Shown here: piece by piece, positions 16,101 through 23,831 of the stretch
How the letters are laid out: each line of letters starts with the position of its first letter
Numbering within the stretch: position 1 is the stretch's first letter
Source: Nitrospira sp. CR1.3
GTDB lineage: Bacteria; Nitrospirota; Nitrospiria; Nitrospirales; Nitrospiraceae
Reading direction: 5' to 3'
Assembly: GCA_014055525.1 (NCBI GenBank)
Contig: WIAH01000002.1
Span: forward strand, 1-64,000
Length of the DNA: 64,000 bases
Notes under the pieces: model-generated
What the model was told of the DNA's origin: nothing
What the model saw: only the letters and a program-made list of their open reading frames with translations
Databases searched by the model: none
Position numbers and translations under genes: made by a program

Positions 16101-18406
16101 AGCGCGGAGGTTTCCGATGGGCTCTCATTCGTTTCGTCGAAACCGTCGCTGCTTATGATCGGCGACTCATATAGGCTATAGTCGAGATAATTGTCGGTGA
16201 GTGAAAGCAGCTCGGGTTTCTTGCCGTACCAACCCAAAACGATTTCCGGATAGTAAGGATGCGATAGTTCTTCCTTGAGTTCCTTGAAGAACAATGGTGG
16301 GTCGCCGAAAAAGATTTCGTCAGCACTCAACAGGTACTTGACCAGCCCGGCTACCTGCAGCGCTTTATTCGCCATCGCGGACAGCCTGAGCGGGTGCCAT
16401 GGCGCGACGATGGCTGTGACGCGTCCTCCATCAACCGCAACTGTCCCAATACCCAACAACGGTCGCAGAAGATTCTCTCGGTTCCTATCACCCTTTGCAT
16501 CACGACAAATGGCCTCGAGTAATGCGCCGAAATCCTCGCCCTGTTTCACCAAGACAGAGCAAGAGAGGCCTTCTTCAAGAAAACCCTTAACGGCTGCCTC
16601 GTAGCTCTGACGAAACGTTTGGAAGGCATCCATAAGCTTCAAAGCAACCGTCTCGGACAAGAATCCTTCCTCCTTTGCCTTCGCAAGGTTGAACGTCCAA
16701 ACAAGAGAAACATCCTGCTCCTTCTTGTACATAGGTACCAATGAACCCCGGTCTTGCCCATATGCGGCATACAACGTTTGAATATTCCGGAGATCGAGAG
16801 ATTCAACCCGTCCCTTGGCGCCTACTGGCTCACGATTGACACGGCAAAACACTAATGAATGTTCACCCAATCGTTTCCAATCGTTGGGAAATTCGCTGGC
16901 GATAGCATTCGGATCGTACTTCCAGACAAGTTGTTTAAAGTATGTTTCAGTCGAACCAGTGGAAAGCTTTACCTCCAACTCCAACAGAAATTTCAGTTGA
17001 AGAGCCGATTTTGCGACTGACCGATTGACATACGGCTTTGCCGCCCTTCTCCACTGGTTGCTCAATGCCTCAAAATTCATCAATTCGCCGACGTCCCACA
17101 AAACACGGGTACCGAAGAGAGCTTTCAATCCGCGATACCGCGTGGCGAAAAACAGACCCGCGTCTTCATTCAGATCTTTGAAATCTTTCTTTGTGCGACG
17201 GTCGCAGGTAATCTTTAACTGCCGCTTTGAAGTTGGCATGTCCTGGTCGAATAAGAATTCCAAGCTAATCGCGATACCCAACAGAAAATCTTCGGTCTCG
17301 ATAGGGGTACCAAAAATGAACCTATCCCATTTAGCTTTAAGTGATGGCTGCTCTTTAAGTTCGTTACGGTGCTGCCGATAAAAGTCTTCATCCTCCTCCT
17401 GCGCTTCGGTGTAGTTTCTGTTACTTAATCGTTCGAGATAATCCTGTTCATCCCTTGTTAGTAGATCAGCCTGGCGCTCCGCATAAAACTCACGCGTCGC
17501 TATGCCGAGATTGAACTTCTCCCTCTTTAGCCCGTCGAACAGCGGCTTAACTAACTCCCATTCGCACAAAGCAAGGTCAGCAGCTTCCTTATTCCAACCG
17601 CTGTTCGCGTGGATAAAGGAGTTTATCGTCGGATGGATTTCTTCTGGGATGGCATCTTTCACTTTCTCGAATGCGTTGACTAGATCCTCCTCCAATAGGA
17701 GCGCCTGAGTTGGCGTCTGCTTTACGAGGTAACATCCGCGTTTCTTGATGGCTTGAGCGTAGAGTGTCTTCCATTTTGATAAGTGGCCGGCGGTCTTTTC
17801 ATTCACATTGGCGAAGAAGGCGGTGTCTCTTGGTACGTGAAGTGCAGGAAACGCAGCACCCAGCGCAAATATAATCGGCTGGCCATTTATGATTGCGTCC
17901 CTGGTTTGGAGGATGTACTCAGCGAAGCGATCCAGGGCAAACGTTCGCACTTCTAATAAACCTGTCAAGGCCTTCGTCCACCATGCTTTGTGTTGGTCGG
18001 TAATTGGCAACCCTTCAGCGGCGATCATTACCCAAATTTCGGGGTGCGCTACTAATTGAGGAGCACCAATAGGAACCAGCTCCTTAAGCGATTGTTCTTC
18101 GTCATCACCCGTATTTGCCACAAGCAATGCGGACTTCTCACATGCAGCATTGCGGAAATACGTCGTACGTTCCTCAGTAAGAATCTGTGGAGGCAGCCCA
18201 TGACCTCCAACAAAATGAATAGGCAGTTTGATTTCGACCAAGCTCGACACATTACGGTCCGTCAAGACAGCCTTCGCAACTGCCGCAGTCTGATCGGCAG
18301 TCAAGCAGTCAAGTAGGTACCGCGCTATGCCCGCCGCATCGTCTTCGGTAAGACGATAGCGGAGGTAGCAGGCCCCCACCATTCCAATGAGTTCATCGCC
18401 TGTCAT
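13157..18406 (-). CDS. SspH/DndH-like restriction protein with C-terminal FtsK/HerA-type ATPase
   Basis: 1749 aa. The N-terminal ~1340 residues have no clear motif. A Pro/Ser/Thr-rich linker follows at about 1350-1400, then an FtsK/SpoIIIE-type motor: Walker A GSTGSGKS near 1523-1530, ILVDPKLG, Walker B LWVIHDEFAEW near 1624, and AAQRPD. This architecture is that of DptH/DndH, the large subunit of phosphorothioation-dependent restriction. It overlaps the upstream gene by 4 bases (ATGA). In the published SspFGH system, restriction damages unmodified DNA and blocks phage replication; this is the likely DNA-translocating subunit. Confidence 0.75.
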   Translation of the reverse strand: MTGDELIGMVGACYLRYRLTEDDAAGIARYLLDCLTADQTAAVAKAVLTDRNVSSLVEIKLPIHFVGGHGLPPQILTEERTTYFRNAACEKSALLVANTGDDEEQSLKELVPIGAPQLVAHPEIWVMIAAEGLPITDQHKAWWTKALTGLLEVRTFALDRFAEYILQTRDAIINGQPIIFALGAAFPALHVPRDTAFFANVNEKTAGHLSKWKTLYAQAIKKRGCYLVKQTPTQALLLEEDLVNAFEKVKDAIPEEIHPTINSFIHANSGWNKEAADLALCEWELVKPLFDGLKREKFNLGIATREFYAERQADLLTRDEQDYLERLSNRNYTEAQEEDEDFYRQHRNELKEQPSLKAKWDRFIFGTPIETEDFLLGIAISLEFLFDQDMPTSKRQLKITCDRRTKKDFKDLNEDAGLFFATRYRGLKALFGTRVLWDVGELMNFEALSNQWRRAAKPYVNRSVAKSALQLKFLLELEVKLSTGSTETYFKQLVWKYDPNAIASEFPNDWKRLGEHSLVFCRVNREPVGAKGRVESLDLRNIQTLYAAYGQDRGSLVPMYKKEQDVSLVWTFNLAKAKEEGFLSETVALKLMDAFQTFRQSYEAAVKGFLEEGLSCSVLVKQGEDFGALLEAICRDAKGDRNRENLLRPLLGIGTVAVDGGRVTAIVAPWHPLRLSAMANKALQVAGLVKYLLSADEIFFGDPPLFFKELKEELSHPYYPEIVLGWYGKKPELLSLTDNYLDYSLYESPIISSDGFDETNESPSETSALIVDLSKRFLSLYPHERANFSVVLYNCDSARLPYALVDKMNELNGDEEDMRCQIILRHRDGMRLRELYEKIIESSEADADSFVSSEAAKDFMARLRIAIMADQAPVPDPKDGPVADIVFLKDVIARHAGLEWYPESCVRVDSGTFIPARWARRRPSATDDMKSVVYLCCPVQTNEGWSFITALTTFVKGDWDGIENPRLLPARKLDFNDPLTASIFKEIHNLGTWVVNYDELLDRRQLVNQNVKVIRYKQGATQGRNMLISSTAPLNLLRSMVLGRVKDLNLEFSDAEYRDLTERFINDANEISGDLVLRAAKRGRNASELMGVVLSRHMIRHELGSARRFGWYFLDDYAEWLGQREEQIADVLTLAPEETKDGKLQLAVIISESKYIDYASLGTKRKESQKQLRDTVRRIDDAIFGDPKRLDRDLWLSRFSDLILNGIPFPANSPIDLAAWRRAVREGECAIHMRGYSHIFVSGPSDSPECSDFVTVAEAKGSWQEVFSRSRLRQLTIAYAKGADPINIRRAIAGEDIWKEQTYQKPSERIQIVQRRKSEVASPEVAKKNDHDAPKKQSVTPSPIMRTPSGSSPVSPTSVTPQVPGSCWVDPRIGHIIARYERGSEDTTADEEWLKQVESRCKGALQQFQLQSKLLGKTLTPNAALLKFQGSANLTIDQVLKRRSEFLTTHGLGIISVQGEPGIVVIAIARPNRRVLHLADVWKLWKPDCTHGNHQLLIAVREDDNSPLFLSPRFNAPHTLIAGSTGSGKSVLMQNIILGIACTNTPVQARIILVDPKLGVDYFAFDGLPHLQGGIIDDTESAIRVLSELVDEMNRRYAILKANKVSNIFELNTKENPTERLPFLWVIHDEFAEWMMTPDYAEAVSDVVGRLGVKARAAGISLVFAAQRPDANVMPMQLRANLGNRLVLRVDSEGTSEIALGEKGAERLLGKGHLAARLEGVEGLVHAQVPILSTEGLQAIVGELIGIFG

Positions 18407-19935
18407 GCAACTTCCACCAGGTAAGGGTTGATCACGTAGGCGCAGCCATCCGAGAGGCGCCTTAGAAGTCCGACGCTTGCAAGGCGTTGTTCCAGTCGTC
18501 GCGAGTTCGCCTGAAACGCCTTCTTGTCGAACTCGTCCTTCGGCAAGACTCGCTCCCCATCCTTATCGCCAAAGACAAGTCCATATCGGCGGTGTAGCTT
18601 TTCCAGGAATTGATGCAACTCGCTGCGGTTTTCCACATTGGCAAACACGAGGGTTTTGAGCAGTGTGTCGGTGGGCGCATATCGTAACTTCAGAGCTCCG
18701 CGCTTCGAAACAAGCCCTATTTCTCGCCCATAGTTGCGGTGAATATTGGCAACGTGCTGACGATGGCGCTTCATCGCTGCCTGCTTTAGTGAAGCAAACA
18801 ATTCTATCGGATCGTTCGGGCCTTCATAGTCCTCCCCCCAGCGGACTTTCTCTCGAAGAATCTGCTTGCCCTTCTCAAACGCACCGTTAGCGGTCAGGGC
18901 CTGCTGCCACTCCGCACCCATCTCAATATTCGCGAGATATTTTTCGATAGCCTGTGCGGGCAGGAGGTTATTTTCTTGATAACAATCGGAAGAGATCTCG
19001 CGAACAAGTGTCTTTTTCGGGGCGACGACTTCGCAGACTAAACTTAGAGGTGTCAACCCGAGGACCTGACGCGACACTCCTAGCTGATACTTGATCAAGT
19101 GAAGTCCCGCCAGATTGACTAGATGTGGGAAGACGTCGAAGCCGGGAATATTTAAGCGCAAAATAGCAAGCCAATCCTCGGCCAATTCGTCGAAACTCTG
19201 ATGCTGCTCGTAAGGCAAGAAAGCATTGGCCCGTTCTCCGCTCATTTCTTCTTCGTCGCTCGGTTGAAGGCATTTGATGATGGAGTCCCATGACGATTCA
19301 GTCTTCTTTAGCCGCTTCACCAGTGCTGCAAGCAACTCTCGCTTGCGCTGCGCTCGGCAAAGCATCAGATAAAGTATTTCCCCCGTCCGTCCAAAAAAAC
19401 GCCGGTCATTTGTGCTGGCAGTGTTGTCTAGGTCTTCATAGAGACAGTCTTTCCCATAAGGGAATACGAATTTGGATGTCCAACGCTTGTTACTGTTGAC
19501 TTCCAAGCTCGTCGAACGAATGAGCGACACGACTTCACAAAAATCCCCAAACGTATGGAAGTGACCTTTCACATAGTTAAATTGCGGGTGAATAATACCG
19601 ATCGATGACCTCATGCGTTTCAACCACTCATCCCAACGGTTACTGTCATTAGGATAATTCAGTTGGATTTCCGCAAAATGCGGGTTGTTAAAGAGAATAT
19701 TTCGCAGGTAGAGCCGATGGGCCGCTCTATATTTCAGCATATTCAGCCCATTCGGTTCCTCGAAAGCCCGGTTCTTTTCCACTTCGTGGATATAAACATT
19801 GAGGAACTCAAGAAATACCATCCATGGCAACTGCTCATCATAGAGTCGGTGGCCCCAAATCGCTTCATCCACCCACATCGAGGAGGATTGATCAAAGGTG
19901 TCCGGCGGCGGTAACGGTTGCGGTACTGGGGTCAT
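18403..19935 (-). CDS. SspG/DndG-like restriction subunit (by position)
   Basis: 510 aa, largely helical and basic. No catalytic motif that I can name; the C-terminal ~100 residues look like a winged-helix region (TLVFANVENRSELHQFLEKLHRRYGL...SNSRRLEQRLASVGLLRRL). Translationally coupled on both sides (ATGA at each junction). Its place between an F-like ATPase and an H-like FtsK motor, and its size, fit the G subunit of Dnd/Ssp restriction complexes. Assignment rests on context more than sequence. Confidence 0.6.
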   Translation of the reverse strand: MTPVPQPLPPPDTFDQSSSMWVDEAIWGHRLYDEQLPWMVFLEFLNVYIHEVEKNRAFEEPNGLNMLKYRAAHRLYLRNILFNNPHFAEIQLNYPNDSNRWDEWLKRMRSSIGIIHPQFNYVKGHFHTFGDFCEVVSLIRSTSLEVNSNKRWTSKFVFPYGKDCLYEDLDNTASTNDRRFFGRTGEILYLMLCRAQRKRELLAALVKRLKKTESSWDSIIKCLQPSDEEEMSGERANAFLPYEQHQSFDELAEDWLAILRLNIPGFDVFPHLVNLAGLHLIKYQLGVSRQVLGLTPLSLVCEVVAPKKTLVREISSDCYQENNLLPAQAIEKYLANIEMGAEWQQALTANGAFEKGKQILREKVRWGEDYEGPNDPIELFASLKQAAMKRHRQHVANIHRNYGREIGLVSKRGALKLRYAPTDTLLKTLVFANVENRSELHQFLEKLHRRYGLVFGDKDGERVLPKDEFDKKAFQANSRRLEQRLASVGLLRRLSDGCAYVINPYLVEVA

Positions 19936-21836
19936 GGGACGATTTCTACGAACTTTGGATCTGGCATACCTTGTTCGGTTAGTGCAAGAAGTTTCAGACC
20001 GATGCTAGGACCCTCTGGGGCTTGTTCCCTAGCCTGACGTTTTATGTACGCCGCAATAAGTTGGCTCTTGAACGCCAGCAAGTCCTCATAGCACTCCTTC
20101 GAGAAACTCGCAGGAAGCGCACCTTCTAAGGCCACGCGTGAAAGGAACTCGTAGCGAATCAGAGTAAGATTGAAGTCCACCCAAATGTCTGGGGCGAAGA
20201 ATACTGACAGCACAACGCGCCCACTAGGTCCGTCGAAACGGATTACGATCTTTTCGCCCTTGCTCGGGTCAACAGAGACTTGCTCAAGAAGAAGGCGGCT
20301 AACTTTAGCCTGGGAATAGTTTCCTCCCGTCGCGAGGTAAAGATGGCGGTCACTATTAATGAGCATCCCCGTGAACACGCGATTCAAACCTTTAACAAGA
20401 CGCAACACGATTGGCCGCTTTACTATTCCTTGAGTCTTCACAACGCTCAGAACGCTGTTTAGATACTCACCAGAGAACTTGAAGACAGTAAGCTCCCAAA
20501 GACCAAGTTCTTCTTCTTTATCATTGGGAATCTTGAAGTATAATCCCCGACGTTGACTCACCAGCATATCCATGAATTCGCTGGCGTTGTCCTTACTTTC
20601 ATTAGTCCCCTCGATGTACTCATTCTTGGCAGCGTAGAATCTGTTATCAGCTCCATAAAAGCGATCTTTGACAAGAAGCTCCTCAAAGTACTGCCCCAGA
20701 TGCTCATCGCCTTCGCCAAAAATCAGCATGTTGTCGATACGATTTGATGTTTCATAGCCGATTTGGAAACGTTCCAAATAATCAAAGATGGTGATTGTTT
20801 GCCGTCGGATATCCGAGAGATTGCCGCCAAAAATGTTGCTGAACAGACTGGCCTTTGAAACCGTTCCGTCTGCTATGACTTTTGGCACATCTCCGGGGAC
20901 CATTAGATGGTCTTTTACTTCAGGGTGGCCAAGGACGGAGTTTGTCAGCAGAAGTAGTATCTGTCTGATTGGGACATGCAAGCCGTTGTAGTCACATAGT
21001 TCTAGCAACGCGCGCAATCTCGAGCACACTAGCTCAGTTTGCAATAATTCGTAGTTGCGTCTTATCGGACACTTCGGCCCGAAGAGCTCGTTCTGACCCG
21101 GAGTACTTTCCGCCAATTCTCGCCAACCAGGGTGCCGTAAAAATGCTGCAATCGCCCTGTCGAAAAGATCGGCCGAACTGGCCCGGCTCAGGTTGAAGAA
21201 TTTTAGGCGGGCACCAGATCGCTGTTTCTTATCTTCGACAAGCAGTTCCTCGAAAACTTGCCGGGCCCGTTTTACATCCTCGGTCTCTTTCAACCTACGC
21301 CACGATTCAATTAATTGCCCATCGTTCGCAGCGATAAGAAAGATGTCATTGGTGTCTGGATCAAAAAATGACCGACAACACTTTTCGAGCAGCTCTTCTT
21401 TCTCCGGTTCCCATTCTGCACCCTGTTGCGGTGCCCAACCGCTTAAATCACGAATGAAATGGATCTTGACAGACCGGTAAAGGGTTGGGTCATCCGAGCC
21501 CGGCCATGTCTTCCGATCTTTTGGATAACGAGAGTAGAGAGTTAGATACGGGCTGTCCGACGCCCACTCTTCCTCCTTGCCGTTGAGTGCTTTCCAGATT
21601 TGGCGACAGAGATGGGTTTTCCCGTCACCAGCAGTGCCAGTAAGAATTACGGAAACAGGGTCCAATGTCACACGGCTAAAGCAGTTAACTATTTCGGCCT
21701 GCAGCGGATGCTCAAACTCAATCGGCTTAATTCCTTGTCGCCGTGCCGATCTTTGAATCGTCTCGTCATACATATTGTCATTCCGGGGAACTGGCCCGTA
21801 ATGACGGAGAAACTGAATCCATTTCGAATTCGTCAT
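19932..21836 (-). CDS. SspF/DndF-like P-loop ATPase
   Basis: 634 aa. The P-loop GTAGDGKT lies at 67-74, followed by HLCRQIW; the GDGK(S/T)HL form is that of DptF/DndF proteins. A candidate Walker B is DIFLIAANDGQL near 165-177. The C-terminal half is unassigned. Starts as ATGA over the membrane-NDT gene and ends as ATGA into the next gene. Likely partner ATPase of the G- and H-like proteins in a phosphorothioation-sensing restriction complex. Confidence 0.65.
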   Translation of the reverse strand: MTNSKWIQFLRHYGPVPRNDNMYDETIQRSARRQGIKPIEFEHPLQAEIVNCFSRVTLDPVSVILTGTAGDGKTHLCRQIWKALNGKEEEWASDSPYLTLYSRYPKDRKTWPGSDDPTLYRSVKIHFIRDLSGWAPQQGAEWEPEKEELLEKCCRSFFDPDTNDIFLIAANDGQLIESWRRLKETEDVKRARQVFEELLVEDKKQRSGARLKFFNLSRASSADLFDRAIAAFLRHPGWRELAESTPGQNELFGPKCPIRRNYELLQTELVCSRLRALLELCDYNGLHVPIRQILLLLTNSVLGHPEVKDHLMVPGDVPKVIADGTVSKASLFSNIFGGNLSDIRRQTITIFDYLERFQIGYETSNRIDNMLIFGEGDEHLGQYFEELLVKDRFYGADNRFYAAKNEYIEGTNESKDNASEFMDMLVSQRRGLYFKIPNDKEEELGLWELTVFKFSGEYLNSVLSVVKTQGIVKRPIVLRLVKGLNRVFTGMLINSDRHLYLATGGNYSQAKVSRLLLEQVSVDPSKGEKIVIRFDGPSGRVVLSVFFAPDIWVDFNLTLIRYEFLSRVALEGALPASFSKECYEDLLAFKSQLIAAYIKRQAREQAPEGPSIGLKLLALTEQGMPDPKFVEIVP

Positions 21837-23011
21837 GCTAATTTTCTATATTCTTCCAAGAAGTTGATACCCTCTTGCAGGGTTTTGAAAGTAACTTGAG
21901 CTGCCTCTGTCAACATTTCCAAATACCGAGCGCCCTCACTATCGACTGACGATTTCTCCTCAACAAGAATGACAAACTTACCGAGCGCCTTTGCAAAACC
22001 CACCTCCACTGACAGAGCGTAACCACCCGGATTGGTTGCTTCCAAATAAGCAAAAATGCAATCGCTACGCCGAACCGCCTCCAAATCCCACGCAGAGTAT
22101 TCAGCCTTCGCCTTTAGGCCGTGTAAGCGTGGATCGAAGTAATCGAGTGAAGGAACGGACCGCTTAACGGTTTCCTGCCAGCCTGACTGGAATCCTCCGG
22201 CTAAGTAAACTTTCAGTCTTTGTCCTGTTGTTAGAGGCGTTGATGCAGGACCCTTAACGTCACTAGCGGGCTTACTCGAGCCTTGTGGAGTCGCGAGGTC
22301 GAGCTTGGCGACAGCCATTGAAAATGGCAGTTGAAACGCAATCCTTGAAAAATAATAGAACCTCTCCAAAAACAGAGCCGACGCTATAAACATGATTGGA
22401 AGCAAGAAATTGAAGCCAATTACCTCAACGGATGCTCCCAAGCCTTTCGCAAGTCGTAGCCCAATCCATGCAATATTGATTGAAATTAGGACAGTCGCAA
22501 TACCAAGGTTCAGAAGGGAAAGGAATGTAAACCTGTATACAATGTGACTGTGCTCTTGAGCGATACTGAGCGCCAAGCTTCTCCAAGTTCGGAAGTTCGT
22601 AACCTGATTGGCATCGGCAGCCACAGATGGAATGCGTTTGAGTAGTGAGGCAAGAAATGCTTTGAAAATGGGGTCTTGTTCGAGCTTGTCGGAGAGCTCC
22701 TTTTCAGGCATGACAAACGGGAGCAGCCTTTCTTTGTGTTTTCTGACCACCTTGCTGTGGTAAACGATCTCCACCAATTTTCTTATGAGATTACCCAGGC
22801 TAGTAACTCCATGACCGAGGATGTAAGAGCAACCAATCAGCAGGACCCACTCATACTCACTGGTCCGATTCAGGAGGGTCTGGGAGAAGCTAACGAATGG
22901 CTTTTCAGTGACGTAACAAATCCCGACTATCATCGCCAATCCAGGCAAAATCGTCCCGATAACGTCGAGAAAGAATCTCTCTAATGCCTCGATCAAGTCC
23001 CCTGCTTTCAT
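21833..23011 (-). CDS. Four-helix membrane protein fused to a nucleoside 2-deoxyribosyltransferase-like domain
   Basis: 392 aa. Hydrophobic helices lie at about 14-35, 55-75, 160-184 and 196-216, then a Ser/Pro linker, and a soluble domain from about 267. That domain begins VYLAGGFQSGWQ and contains YFDPR, RRSDCIFAYLEATNPGGYAL and SVEVGFAKALGKFVILVEE, matching the NDT/deoxyribohydrolase fold; Glu337 is the likely catalytic residue and Asp317 a substrate ligand. NDT and TIR-like domains act on nucleotides or NAD in several phage-defence systems. It sits between SspD-like and SspF-like genes, 13 bp after the former and ATGA-coupled to the latter, so it is an integral operon gene. Such a gene is not part of the SspBCD or SspFGH sets as I know them. 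Confidence 0.8.
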   Translation of the reverse strand: MKAGDLIEALERFFLDVIGTILPGLAMIVGICYVTEKPFVSFSQTLLNRTSEYEWVLLIGCSYILGHGVTSLGNLIRKLVEIVYHSKVVRKHKERLLPFVMPEKELSDKLEQDPIFKAFLASLLKRIPSVAADANQVTNFRTWRSLALSIAQEHSHIVYRFTFLSLLNLGIATVLISINIAWIGLRLAKGLGASVEVIGFNFLLPIMFIASALFLERFYYFSRIAFQLPFSMAVAKLDLATPQGSSKPASDVKGPASTPLTTGQRLKVYLAGGFQSGWQETVKRSVPSLDYFDPRLHGLKAKAEYSAWDLEAVRRSDCIFAYLEATNPGGYALSVEVGFAKALGKFVILVEEKSSVDSEGARYLEMLTEAAQVTFKTLQEGINFLEEYRKLA

Positions 23012-23024
23012 CGCACGGGACTCC

Positions 23025-23831
23025 CTAAAGTTGACATATCAGACAAGCCTTGGGCTCATCATCCTCATCGTCCATCGCACCCAAGACATGGATGAGTCTT
23101 TTGTTGCGTTTGTTCGCCTTTCTTTGCTCCTCTGACTCAGCGTAGCGCCGTTTGATCTCCGCAACGTTTTCTGGCTTACGAAGCTCACTCAATGAGAACC
23201 TCTCATTCCAGGTAAAGGATTTGCCGTCAGCGGAGACCTTCTCGTATTTCTCAGCGGCTTCAAACTGCTCGGGATGCGTTTCAAGCAATCGCACCCATTC
23301 GATCGATCGCTGGAAGAAACAAAAGTAGCAACCTGAATGAGTTCTACCCCATTTGAGATAGGGAGGCATTCCTATCCCACTGTCCTCCAGAATCTTCATC
23401 ACTCCTGCGTAATCGATGCCATCTTCCTTGAATGGAAATACCGCCTTAATGTTTGGCTTTGTACTGATGTAACCAACCCTATCTTCATCGGCGCGTAACC
23501 CAACGTAGCTAATGACCGGCTCGTCCCCTACATACTCCTCGAACGGCTTCAGTTTAAGGAGCCTAGTGCACCACCGCATTTGAGGTGACGGGAGATAGCC
23601 CCCAAACACATCTAACCAGTGGTCAAATCCTGCCCTGTCGTTGAGGCGCACAATCTTCTTACCCAAAAACGCTTCAACACGATTCAAATATTCGTATGTC
23701 TCAGTCAACTCCTTATCTGTGTCACAAAAGACGTACTCTATCTCCTTTACGCGGTCGCGCATATAAAGTGCGAGTGCTGTACTGTCCTTGCCACCTGACA
23801 TACAGAGGATGTGCCGAGTATGTTGGCTCAT
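23025..23831 (-). CDS. SspD/DndC-like ATP pyrophosphatase (PAPS-reductase family)
   Basis: 268 aa from the ATG at 23831, which overlaps the preceding stop as ATGA; a longer frame to 23867 is not needed. PP-loop SGGKDST at 12-18. Cys88, Cys168, Cys171, Cys263 and Cys266 could bind an Fe-S cluster, as in DndC. The N-type ATP pyrophosphatase would activate the DNA backbone phosphate for sulphur insertion. It is about half the length of DndC, closer to SspD. Belongs to the modification half of the operon with the SspB- and SspC-like proteins. Confidence 0.8.
   Translation of the reverse strand: MSQHTRHILCMSGGKDSTALALYMRDRVKEIEYVFCDTDKELTETYEYLNRVEAFLGKKIVRLNDRAGFDHWLDVFGGYLPSPQMRWCTRLLKLKPFEEYVGDEPVISYVGLRADEDRVGYISTKPNIKAVFPFKEDGIDYAGVMKILEDSGIGMPPYLKWGRTHSGCYFCFFQRSIEWVRLLETHPEQFEAAEKYEKVSADGKSFTWNERFSLSELRKPENVAEIKRRYAESEEQRKANKRNKRLIHVLGAMDDEDDEPKACLICQL

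Noticed and set aside
21833-23011. Interpretation as a TIR-domain membrane effector
   Set aside because: The soluble domain has NDT landmarks (VYLAGGF, FDPR, NPGGYAL, VEVGFAKALGK) and lacks the usual TIR motifs.
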